A DNA stretch of 64,000 nt, taken from Myxococcus stipitatus. Its GTDB lineage: Bacteria > Myxococcota > Myxococcia > Myxococcales > Myxococcaceae. The DNA lies in assembly GCF_021412625.1 (NCBI RefSeq), contig NZ_JAKCFI010000002.1, positions 806,001-870,000 on the forward strand. Direction: 5' to 3'. Below are positions 1 through 7,868 of the stretch, one piece after another (position 1 is the stretch's first letter; each line of letters begins with the position of its first letter). A program made the position numbers and the translations under genes. The notes under the pieces were generated by a model, which worked only from the letters and a program-made list of their open reading frames with translations, had not been told where the DNA came from and made no database searches.

Positions 1-1253
1 AGGCCGAGGCCACGCGCCAGGACGTCATCTCGACGCGCGCGTGGACGCTCCTGGTCCGCGTGTCCTGCGTCGGCCTGGACGAGTACGAGATGGCCGCCCG
101 GTGGAAGGACCGCGCGGTGGCCGCCCTGGAGCGACTGGGGCCCGGACATGAGCTGGCGCGCATCCAGCTCCTCACCTACTCAGGCACGCTGCTGCGCATG
201 CAACGCCACTACGAGGAGGCGGTGGCGACGCAGACGCAGGCGCTGAAGCTGGCCGAGGCGACCTTCGGCCCCGACAGCCTCGAGGTCGCGGACGTGCTCC
301 TCGAGCTGGGCCTCACGCACTGGCGGAGTCTCAACCCCACCGAGTCCCGGGCCTACCTGGAGCGCAGCGCCGACATCACCGGGCGCGCGCTCGGCAGGGA
401 ACATCCGGAGGCCGCGCGGCGGCGGCAGGCCGTGGTGCCCATGCTGTGGATTCGGGTGCAGGTACCACACCTGGCCTATGCCGACCCGGCGAAGGCGCGC
501 GAGGACCTGGCCCATGGGGAGCGTACCTCCCGCGAGACGCTGGCCACCCTCGAACGCACGCTGGGGCCCGACCACCCGCGCATCTACGACGTGCTCAACG
601 AGCTGGCGTCCACCCTCGTGCTCAGCGGGCGGGGAGCGGAGGCGCTCCCCTACTTCGAGCGCGCGCTGGGCATCGTCGAGAAGACCGATGGTGCCAGGAG
701 CCTGGGCGCCGCGACGGTCCGGGGAAACCTGGGGGTGCTCCATATGATGAGCGGGCAGTATGAGTCCTCGGCCGCGCAGTTCCGCGAGGTGGTGGCCATC
801 CGGGAGTCCTTGTATGGGCCTCGCGCCGCGCCGGTGGCGCCCTACCTCCGGCACCTCGCGCGCGCTCTCATGGGGTTGCATCGCCATGAAGAAGCCCTGG
901 CCCTGTTCCATCGGGGCGTCGAAATCGAGCTCGAACAGTCGGAGGACCCGGACTCGCGCTGGACCGCGGCGCTGAATGAGCTGGGGCAGACGTACCTCCA
1001 GCTCCATCGTCCGGCGGAGGCCATCGCGCTGCTCGAGCGCGCCGTCGCGGGAGCGCCGCAGGCCCGGCCCTCGCCCGGGGAGCGCACGGAGGCCCGCTTC
1101 CTGCTGGGCCGGGCGCTGTGGGAGTCACGGAAGGACCGTGCTCGCGCCGTGCGTGTCGTCACCGAGGCGAAGCGGATGGCCTCCGAGGATGGGGCTCTCC
1201 CGGACCAGCGCGAGCGCATCGACACCTGGCTCGCGCATCCCGAAGAGCGCTGA
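1..1253 (+). CDS. TPR-repeat protein, C-terminal part (5' end outside window)
   Basis: The frame is open from base 3 to a stop at 1251-1253, so the gene starts upstream of the window. The visible part is almost entirely helical tetratricopeptide repeats, recognisable from the recurring pattern L-x-x-A-L-x-I-x-x-x-x-x-G-x-x-H-P and A-L-x-x-x-x-R-x-x-E-A-L. At least five units can be followed, for example around the motifs LGPDHPRIYDVLNELAS and GQYESSAAQFREV. In myxobacteria this arrangement is most often the C-terminal protein-interaction half of a Ser/Thr protein kinase, but no kinase domain is in view, so that is inference from family habit. No signal peptide or membrane segment is visible in the fragment. 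No downstream gene is on the same strand. Confidence 0.85.
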   Translation, partial: AEATRQDVISTRAWTLLVRVSCVGLDEYEMAARWKDRAVAALERLGPGHELARIQLLTYSGTLLRMQRHYEEAVATQTQALKLAEATFGPDSLEVADVLLELGLTHWRSLNPTESRAYLERSADITGRALGREHPEAARRRQAVVPMLWIRVQVPHLAYADPAKAREDLAHGERTSRETLATLERTLGPDHPRIYDVLNELASTLVLSGRGAEALPYFERALGIVEKTDGARSLGAATVRGNLGVLHMMSGQYESSAAQFREVVAIRESLYGPRAAPVAPYLRHLARALMGLHRHEEALALFHRGVEIELEQSEDPDSRWTAALNELGQTYLQLHRPAEAIALLERAVAGAPQARPSPGERTEARFLLGRALWESRKDRARAVRVVTEAKRMASEDGALPDQRERIDTWLAHPEER

Positions 1254-1598
1254 AGCCTCCCACAGCCCTCCTGTGTTGGTGCCCACCCAGAGTCCCCCGG
1301 GTTCCAAGAAGCAGACGAACCACCCCACTGGGTCCGAACGCTATGCGTGGGCATGTCTGACATTTTTTGCTTGTGGATGGGATGCGTGAGAACAGCCGGC
1401 GGGAGCCGGGGTGGGGAATGCTCCCGGTCCGCGCCGCGCATGGTCAGGGTCCGGCTCAACGCCTGTCCAGGAGGGCCTCCATGGAACGGCTGTCTTTGGA
1501 CAGGTCGGGAGGCAGCGTCTGATTCCGGATGGAGGAACCGCGTGTCGTTCGACGAGGTGTGGCTTGGATTGGATTGAGTCCGGCCCCCGGCTTCGGGT

Positions 1599-1625
1599 GG
1601 CGGTGCGCGGAGTTCGCGCACCGCC
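1599..1625. terminator. Perfect 11-bp stem hairpin between convergent genes
   Basis: GGCGGTGCGCG, loop GAGTT, CGCGCACCGCC. The hairpin sits between the convergent ends of the TPR gene and the Ig-repeat lipoprotein gene, 55 bases past the latter's stop. There is no T tract, so termination is inferred from position and stem strength. I see nothing else in the 426-base gap 1254-1679. Confidence 0.5.
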
Positions 1626-1679
1626 GCGCCGGTGGACCGCGCATGCTCCACGGCTCGCCAGCGCGGCTGCGTGTTCCAC

Positions 1680-2735
1680 TCAGGGCACGTACACCGTCGC
1701 GGTGCTGCGCTGGCTGTTGCCCGCCCGGTCATAGGCGACGGCGGTGATCGTATGCGTCCCCGACAGCCCCGTGGTGTCCCACGTCTTCGAGAAGGGCGGG
1801 GTGGTCGAGTAGGGCGTCTGGAGCACGCCATCGATCTCGTAGGCGACGTAGTACAGCGCCTGGGAGTCGCTCGCGTTGGCGGACAGCGTGACGACGCCGC
1901 TGACCACCGCGCCGTTGGCCGGAGACGTGAGGGCCACCCACGGTGCCACGTTGTCGACGATGACGCTCCGATAGAACATCTGGACATTGCCCGCATGGTC
2001 CGTCGCGCGGAGGGAGAGCTCGTAGGGGCGATTCTCCAGCAGGCGGGTGTCCCACGAGAAGCTGTAGTCCGTGCCCGGGTGTCCACCCGAGGTGGCGATC
2101 AGGGTCCCATCCTGGAGCATCTGCACCAGGGCGACGCCGGAGAGGCCCTGGTCGGTGACCGTCCAGCCCACGGAGATGTAACCACGCACGTAGTTCAAGG
2201 TGGTGGGGTTGTAGATGGGAGCGCCGCTGAGGATGACCGGCGGGGAGTTGTCCACCATCACGCTCACCGCGGTGGAGGTCGCGACGTTGCCCAGCCAGTC
2301 GAAGGCCCGGGCCTTCAACGTGTGCGTGCCTGGCGTCACCGTCGTCGTGTCCCAGTTCAGGACGTAGGGGAGATCATAGGCGGTGCCGATGAGGGTGGTG
2401 CCGTCGAGGAACTCCACCTGCATGATGCCTTCCTCGGAGTAGGCGTCCGCCTCGAGCATCACGGTTCCTCGCAGGAAACTCCCCGAGCCAGGCGACAGGA
2501 GCGCGACCGTCGGCCGCGTCGGGGGGATGGGCCATTCGGGAGGGCGGTCGACATCCTCGAGCCCCGCCTCGTCCTGGACGAGCTGCGCGTCTTCCAGACG
2601 GGCATCCTCTTGTCGGGGAGGAGGCTGGGCGCTCTCCTCCCGCTCGGCGATGTCACCACAACCGAAGGTGACCAGCGTGCCCACTCCGACGACGGTGGCG
2701 AGGACGCGACGGGCCCATGTCGAAACGGTATGCAT
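1680..2735 (-). CDS. Lipoprotein with three bacterial Ig-like domains
   Basis: 351 residues. The N-terminus is basic, then hydrophobic, ending in a lipobox-like VTFGC (Cys at about 26), so the protein is probably lipid-anchored. After a short acidic and Pro-rich linker come three consecutive Ig-like domains of roughly 90 residues, each built around the patterns S-P-x-x-G-x-x-x-x-G-x-V-x-L-x-A-x-A and W-D-T-x-x-x-x-x-G-x-H-x-L-x-A-x-A-x-D. Such domains usually serve as spacers or adhesins on the cell surface. No catalytic motif is visible. It is followed downstream by a hairpin. The next gene on this strand (2963-5419) is also secreted, but a 227-base gap separates them, so they need not be one operon. 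Confidence 0.85.
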   Translation of the reverse strand: MHTVSTWARRVLATVVGVGTLVTFGCGDIAEREESAQPPPRQEDARLEDAQLVQDEAGLEDVDRPPEWPIPPTRPTVALLSPGSGSFLRGTVMLEADAYSEEGIMQVEFLDGTTLIGTAYDLPYVLNWDTTTVTPGTHTLKARAFDWLGNVATSTAVSVMVDNSPPVILSGAPIYNPTTLNYVRGYISVGWTVTDQGLSGVALVQMLQDGTLIATSGGHPGTDYSFSWDTRLLENRPYELSLRATDHAGNVQMFYRSVIVDNVAPWVALTSPANGAVVSGVVTLSANASDSQALYYVAYEIDGVLQTPYSTTPPFSKTWDTTGLSGTHTITAVAYDRAGNSQRSTATVYVP

Positions 2736-2962
2736 GTGGATTTCCCTCTCGGGGCGGGCTCCTCATGGATTGGGAGCGCCGTGACATCGACATATCAAAC
2801 ACGGCGGACACCGGAGATGCGGACTGGGGCGCGAGAGGAAGAGAGGCGCTGGGGCCCCCATGGGGACCGATTTGACCCAGGTGTCTTTGGGCCCCGACGT
2901 TCCCTCGCGCCCCCAGCGGTCCGCGACTCCGCTCGCGGGCTGGAGCGTGGCGCCACGGTTTC

Positions 2963-5419
2963 CTACTGCTGCCACTCCTGGCCCATGGGCAGCTCACCCA
3001 CGCGCACGCCGGACCTACCGTGGGTGCTCGTGGTCTGCGTGCTCGAGGACGTGACGGTGTAGAACCCGCCCGCCCCGGAAGCAGCCGTGCGAGGCGTGTA
3101 GACGGCGACGTCCGTCTTCCCGTCCCCGTCGTAGTCGCCCGTGACGGGGATATCTCCGACCCCCCCGAGGAACCTCACCTGGGAGGTCCCGGTGGAGCTG
3201 TGCACGAAGGTGTAGTAGCCGCCGCCGTCATCCGCGGGCCAGCGGGGCGTATAGAGCGCCAGGTCGCTGATGCCGTCGCCGTCGTAGTCACCCACGACGG
3301 GTATGTCTCCCACCTGTCCCATCGTGTCCCAATCCCAGCCGCTCGACTGGGACTTCCACACCGTGAACCAGCCGCCCCAGCCCGTGCTGCTCTTGGCCTT
3401 GTACATGGCGAAGTCATCCTTGTTGTCCCCGTCGAAGTTTCCGACGATGGGCGTGTCGTCGGGTTCGCCCATCTTGAAGACTTGCAAGGCGCCGGTCTGG
3501 CTGGAGATCCACCTGAACTCTCCATAGACCACGTTCGGAGGGGTCCCCTCCGGAGTCGCGAGGCGGTGGTATACGGCGAGGTCGGTGGTGCCATCTCCGT
3601 CGTAGTCCGCGGCCAGGGGGATGTCGCCAGCCTCGCCCAGGCTGAACCAGCTCCAGTGTTGCCCCTGGCTCCTCCACACCGAGAAGAAGCCGGTCGTGCC
3701 GGAGTTCTCCGCGGGGGTGTAGACGACGAAGTCCGTGAGGCCATCCCCGTCGTAGTCACTCGTAAGCGTGATGTCCCCCGGCAGCCCACCCGCCATGCGC
3801 ATCGGTCTGGGCAGCGTGCTGGCCAGCACCGTGAGCATCCCCTCCTGGGGCTGGGCTGGCGTCGGCCAGTACCAGGTGAAGTCGGACTTCCCGTCCCCGT
3901 CGAAGTCATCCTTCCGCCCGAATCGACGCGCATCCGTATAGACATGCACCTCCCACGGGCCGAACGTGTCTTCCCAGCCATTCAAGGATGTGTCGTAGGA
4001 GAGGGCGCCGGGTTGCTCGAAGCGCCGGTACGCGGGGGAGGTGCCATTCCAGCTCGGCGGGCGGATGGTGGCGGTCACGGTGGTGGGCGTGCGGTTGGCG
4101 ACGATGACGACGTGGTGCTGGCCGAGCGGGAACTCGATACCCCCGAGGGTGGTGGGGAGTACCAGGCCCCGGCCGAGGCCCGAGACGAGGGCGGGCTCCA
4201 GCAGGCGCAGCTGCGAGGCGACCTTCTTGATGTCCCACCAGAGCTGGGAGTCCTGCTCGATATCCATCGTTCCCCACCAGTAGATGCCGCGAGCCCCCTG
4301 GATGATGGAGGAGTAGGCCATGTAGCGGGTCTCGATGTAGTTCGGGCGGCGCCCGGGGAACGTCTCCGGATCCCAGATGCAGCACTCGTTGCCTCCCTGC
4401 CCCTGGAGCACCATGAGGATGGGGCCTGTGGGGGAGAAGGGGAACGCCGAGTCCGCGTCATAGAGCGCCTTCATCGCCTCGAGGGTCTCCGCCGGTCCAT
4501 TGAGGGGGGCATTCGGGAAGGCAGGAGAGACCCCCGCCTTCGTCGCGCCGATGGGGTACCTGTCCTGTCCCCATGCGTTCGCCGCGCCACGCCATTGCCG
4601 GTAGTCCGTGATGGAGAAGCCAGGGAAGTTCGGGTCCGTGGTCGGGATTCCGAACCGATCATAGGCGGCGACCTCCGTGTAGTAGACCGGGTGCGCGGGG
4701 TCCCTGGCATTGACGAACTCCCGGAAGCTCACGGCCTCCTCCAAGGTTGGGACGCGCGAGCGCTGGTACGCCGTCAGCACGGGGTCGACCCCACCTCCGG
4801 GGAGCTTCGCGACCTGTCCGGACCCCACCTTGTTCCACCCGGCCTCGTCCTGGCTGTCGTAACCGAGGAGGGCCGGCTTGTTCTTCAGGGCCTGGATCTT
4901 GAGGTCCAGGTCGCTGCCGACGTGGTGCTGGGCAGCGACCTCCCGCACCCAATGGAGCTCACCACCCGGCTCTCCCCGGAACCTCCAGTTCCAGGCGCTG
5001 GCCAGGGTGTGGATGCCGTGCTGCTCCATCGTGTCCAGGTCGGCGGGCGTGAGGTCTTGTATGGGCACGATGAGGGCGTTGAAGCCCGCGCGCCCCAGCT
5101 CGCCCAGCGCGAACTGTGTCTTGTCGAGGTCGGGGAGCAGCTCCGCGGGCCCCGAGTTGGGATTGGCCCGTCGGGGGTAGTCGAAGACGCCAATCACGAA
5201 GAAGGGTTTGCCTTCATGAATCCAATAAGGCCCCGGCGGCGGGGGATCCGTCTCCGTGGGGTTGCAGATGGGCCGCGGGTCGCCCATCTGGCAATCGGGG
5301 TCCGCGAAAGACAGCTGGGGGACGACCAGGATCAGCGCGGCGGCGCCATAGGCCAGCAGCAGCCCGCGTCGTCGTGATGAAGCTTGAGGCGTAGGGGTCA
5401 TGGGGGCGTCATACTTCAT
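2963..5419 (-). CDS. Secreted glycoside-hydrolase-like protein with six DGDG (VCBS/FG-GAP type) repeats
   Basis: 818 residues. A second possible start lies 18 bases inside, at 5401. There is a Sec-type signal: basic SRRRG, a hydrophobic stretch, then a cut near SFA-DP. Residues about 50-480 resemble a TIM-barrel hydrolase: a WIHEGKPFFVIGVFDYPR strand, several Trp/Tyr-rich strands and acidic residues such as YDSQDEAGWN. I cannot assign a GH family. From about residue 500 to the end there are six repeats of the form D-(Y/F)-D-G-D-(G/N)-x-x-D-(F/L/V)-x-x-Y, the calcium-binding loop of VCBS or FG-GAP beta-propeller blades. The combination suggests a secreted polysaccharide-degrading or surface-binding enzyme. 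An AT-rich patch (about 5438-5465) upstream could hold the promoter, but no clear boxes are seen. Confidence 0.8.
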   Translation of the reverse strand: MKYDAPMTPTPQASSRRRGLLLAYGAAALILVVPQLSFADPDCQMGDPRPICNPTETDPPPPGPYWIHEGKPFFVIGVFDYPRRANPNSGPAELLPDLDKTQFALGELGRAGFNALIVPIQDLTPADLDTMEQHGIHTLASAWNWRFRGEPGGELHWVREVAAQHHVGSDLDLKIQALKNKPALLGYDSQDEAGWNKVGSGQVAKLPGGGVDPVLTAYQRSRVPTLEEAVSFREFVNARDPAHPVYYTEVAAYDRFGIPTTDPNFPGFSITDYRQWRGAANAWGQDRYPIGATKAGVSPAFPNAPLNGPAETLEAMKALYDADSAFPFSPTGPILMVLQGQGGNECCIWDPETFPGRRPNYIETRYMAYSSIIQGARGIYWWGTMDIEQDSQLWWDIKKVASQLRLLEPALVSGLGRGLVLPTTLGGIEFPLGQHHVVIVANRTPTTVTATIRPPSWNGTSPAYRRFEQPGALSYDTSLNGWEDTFGPWEVHVYTDARRFGRKDDFDGDGKSDFTWYWPTPAQPQEGMLTVLASTLPRPMRMAGGLPGDITLTSDYDGDGLTDFVVYTPAENSGTTGFFSVWRSQGQHWSWFSLGEAGDIPLAADYDGDGTTDLAVYHRLATPEGTPPNVVYGEFRWISSQTGALQVFKMGEPDDTPIVGNFDGDNKDDFAMYKAKSSTGWGGWFTVWKSQSSGWDWDTMGQVGDIPVVGDYDGDGISDLALYTPRWPADDGGGYYTFVHSSTGTSQVRFLGGVGDIPVTGDYDGDGKTDVAVYTPRTAASGAGGFYTVTSSSTQTTSTHGRSGVRVGELPMGQEWQQ

Positions 5420-5661
5420 GACGCCTGGGTTCCCTGTGAATAATTGTCACCTATTCCAATTCGTGGCGGAGATGGGGCGGCGGCGCGTCGTGGTTGATGG
5501 GGATTGTCGCGGTCGAAAGCAACGTGGGGGGCGCGCGCGATGGCCGCCTGGCGAGGCGTCGGCGCCCCACCTTCGCGGTGAGCAGCCCGCGTCGGTGAGG
5601 CGCTGACGGCCACGGAAGGTCTCATCACGGTCCGCTGACGGGACCTCCCGTGGCTGGGTTC

Positions 5662-6147
5662 TCAGGGTTCGTTCGCGCGGAGCAGGTCCCGCAGCTTCGC
5701 GAACAGGGGCTGGAGCGTCTCCGGCTGCTTTTCCGGATCCACGAGGGTCGTCTGCGGCTGCCCGCAGGACTCATACACGAGCGAGTAGCGCCCCTGGTCG
5801 TAGCAGTCCGGGCAGCCGTACTGCGCGTCCCAGGGCTGCGAGATTCCCGTCTGGAGGGCGCTCCGCACGGCCACGAGCTCCTCGGCGGTCAGGGTGAAGT
5901 CACGCGTCGTCTCGGGTTGCCCCAGGTAGTCCGCGCGCGCGGCCGTCGCGCTGCCATCGCTCGAGACGACGAGCTTGCCCAGGCAGTCCTCGTAGCAGAA
6001 CCCGTAGAACTCCTCGAAGCGCAGCGTGAACGACGAGCACTCGATGTCCTTCTCGGCCTCGTCAACCCTGTCCACCGGCGGCCCCTCCGAGCCCCCGCAC
6101 GCCACGCCGAACATCGCGACAACCACTCCTCCAATCAACCACTTCAT
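5662..6147 (-). CDS. Small putative lipoprotein
   Basis: 161 residues. The start is placed at ATG 6147 because AAAGGAGAG lies just ahead of it; a longer reading from 6165 would place that ribosome site inside the gene. The N-terminus MKWLIGGVVVAMFGVACGG is a lipoprotein signal with lipobox GVAC. The mature part is acidic and contains several Cys residues, including a CPDC pair, which may form disulfides. It contains a short stretch (YGFCYEDC) seen in other small myxobacterial lipoproteins. No enzymatic motif is visible. The gene stands alone on its strand, with 242 bases of unremarkable sequence downstream. Confidence 0.75.
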   Translation of the reverse strand: MKWLIGGVVVAMFGVACGGSEGPPVDRVDEAEKDIECSSFTLRFEEFYGFCYEDCLGKLVVSSDGSATAARADYLGQPETTRDFTLTAEELVAVRSALQTGISQPWDAQYGCPDCYDQGRYSLVYESCGQPQTTLVDPEKQPETLQPLFAKLRDLLRANEP

Positions 6148-6411
6148 CGGCACTCTCCTTTGCAAGGTGCGCCAGCTGCTAGTGCAATCCAGTTGCCGTA
6201 TATAAGTGCCTGATTTCTGGTGGAGGTCGGACGAGAGGTCGTATGGATTCTCCGAGACAACCCTCGGAAATCCATGAGGTCACCGTCGCAGTGGACCTGC
6301 CCGGTCTCACCCTTCCCAGCTCCGGCGACTCAGGAGTCCCCTCGAGGCAGGGAAAGGGCCGGGGCGACGTGGTGGGGCCCGTGGGGGCTTCGCGGGTCCC
6401 CCTGACACGAC

Positions 6412-6443
6412 TTGACCTTGACACCAGTGTCAGGGACTAGCGT
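6412..6443 (+). promoter_or_regulatory. MerR-type promoter with operator palindrome in an elongated spacer
   Basis: A -35-like TTGACC (6412-6417) and a weak -10-like TAGCGT (6438-6443) are separated by 20 bases. The spacer holds a near-perfect inverted repeat CCTTGACAC-CA-GTGTCAGGG (6416-6435). Long spacers with a dyad between the boxes are the hallmark of MerR-activated promoters. The MerR gene begins 18 bases downstream, so autoregulation and control of the adjoining hydrolase are likely. A half-site-like CCTGACAC occurs just upstream at 6401. Confidence 0.65.
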
Positions 6444-6461
6444 CCTCTTCCAGGAGGTTGG

Positions 6462-6827
6462 ATGAACATCGGAGAACTCGCCCGGCGCACGGGCTGCAGT
6501 GCGCGCTCCATCCGTCACTACGAGAAGGCGGGGTTGCTCGCGTCCCATCGTCGGGCGAACGGCTACCGGGATTTCGACGAGGAGGCCGAGCGCCGGGTGA
6601 AGCAGGTGGCCCATTTCATCCGGCAGGGGTTCTCGCTGGTGGACATCGCCACGTTCCCGCGCTGCATGCTCCGCGACGTCACGCGGGCCCTCTGCCCACA
6701 GACGCTCGCGCTCCATCGCGCGCGGCTGGCGGAGCTCGACCAGCGGCTCCTCGAGCTCGTGGAGCGTCGGGACCGTCTGGCGCGGGCGCTCGGCTCGCAC
6801 GCGTCTTCCCTGGACTCCGCCCGATGA
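6462..6827 (+). CDS. MerR family transcriptional regulator
   Basis: 121 residues, normal for a short MerR protein. The N-terminal winged helix MNIGELARRTGCSARSIRHY followed by E-x-x-G-L-L and the N-G-Y-R wing is classic MerR. The C-terminal half is a helical dimerisation region. Two cysteines (PRCML and ALCPQ, about residues 67 and 77) could sense metal or redox state, but the spacing does not match a well-known metal class. An AGGAGG sits 5 bases before the ATG. The gene is 7 bases upstream of a hydrolase gene on the same strand, and both probably answer to the palindromic promoter at 6412-6443. Confidence 0.9.
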   Translation: MNIGELARRTGCSARSIRHYEKAGLLASHRRANGYRDFDEEAERRVKQVAHFIRQGFSLVDIATFPRCMLRDVTRALCPQTLALHRARLAELDQRLLELVERRDRLARALGSHASSLDSAR

Positions 6828-6834
6828 GGCCATC

Positions 6835-7770
6835 ATGAACCGGCGGGAGCTGCTGAAGGCTGGCCTCGTGGGAGCGGGCGTCCTCCCGGTGCACGGCGCC
6901 ATCGCCGGCACGTCCGGGCACGACAGGAAGCCCCCGCGCTCGTTCCTCCTGGTGCATGGCGCCTGGCACAACGCGCTGCACTGGAGGCGCGTCGTGGAGG
7001 CGCTCTCCGCGCGAGGCCATCAGGTGGTCGCCATCGACCTGCCCGGGCACGGCCTCGAGGCGAGGTTCCCCAGGGCCTATGTGACGGGCGACGCGGCGGG
7101 CCTGCGCGAGGAGCGCTCGCCGCTGGCGGACATCACCCTGGACGCCTGCGCGACCGTCGTCGTCGCCGCGTTGGAGACGCTGCGCCGGGCCGCGGGGGGC
7201 ACGAAGCCCGTCCTCGTGGGGCACAGCGCGGGGGGCACCGTCATCACCCGTGCGGGCGAGCTGGCGCCCCAGCACATCGGCCGGCTCGTCTACCTGAGCG
7301 CCTTCTGTCCGCTGCGACGGGGGAGCGCAGGCGCCTATGGGGCCCTGCCCGAGGCGCGCACCGGCCACGGTGAGGCGTTGTTCCTCGGGGACGCGGGGAA
7401 GCTGGGCGCGGTGCGCATCGATCCGCGCGGAGGGCCCGACTATCTGGAGTCGCTGCGCGCCGCGTACTACCAGGACGTGCCCTGGGCGGACTTCCTTCCC
7501 TTCGCGCTCTCGCTGACGCCCGACCTCCCCATCTCGCTCTGGACCTCCAAGGTGGGGGCGACGCGCGAGCGCTGGGGCCGGATTCCCCGCAGCTATCTTC
7601 GCTGCGCCCAGGACCGCGCGTTGGCTCCGGCGCTCCAGGACCTGATGATTCGCGAGGCGGACGCCTTCACGCCGGGCAATGCCTTCACCGTCGAGTCCCT
7701 GGACACCTCGCACTCGCCCTTCGCCTCGCGGCCGGAGGCGCTCGCCGCGTTGCTGGACGCGCTGCCCTGA
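6835..7770 (+). CDS. Alpha/beta hydrolase with twin-arginine-like leader
   Basis: 311 residues. The N-terminus NRRELLKAGLVGAG resembles a Tat signal, suggesting export. The core is an alpha/beta hydrolase: strand LLVHGAWHN (oxyanion region), DLPGHG, the nucleophile elbow GHSAG with Ser131, and a C-terminal His293 in DTSHSPF. It most resembles the EstA/salicylate-esterase-like group of small esterases, but the substrate cannot be told. The gene follows the MerR gene after only 7 bases and is likely co-transcribed with it, so its substrate or product may be connected with the MerR signal. Confidence 0.85.
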   Translation: MNRRELLKAGLVGAGVLPVHGAIAGTSGHDRKPPRSFLLVHGAWHNALHWRRVVEALSARGHQVVAIDLPGHGLEARFPRAYVTGDAAGLREERSPLADITLDACATVVVAALETLRRAAGGTKPVLVGHSAGGTVITRAGELAPQHIGRLVYLSAFCPLRRGSAGAYGALPEARTGHGEALFLGDAGKLGAVRIDPRGGPDYLESLRAAYYQDVPWADFLPFALSLTPDLPISLWTSKVGATRERWGRIPRSYLRCAQDRALAPALQDLMIREADAFTPGNAFTVESLDTSHSPFASRPEALAALLDALP

Positions 7771-7823
7771 CGGCCTGGAGGCGCGTGGCGAGGCCAGGGG
7801 TGGCCGGCGAGGTACGGCCCCAT

Positions 7824-7855
7824 CCGCCGACGCCGGTCACCCCTGGCGTCGGCGG
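7824..7855. terminator. 11-bp GC stem hairpin between convergent genes
   Basis: CCGCCGACGCC, 10-base loop, GGCGTCGGCGG, lying between the hydrolase stop and the stop of the G8-domain gene on the other strand. No T run follows on either side, so function as a two-way terminator is inferred. Confidence 0.5.
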
Positions 7856-7868
7856 GCGCGTCCCTTCG

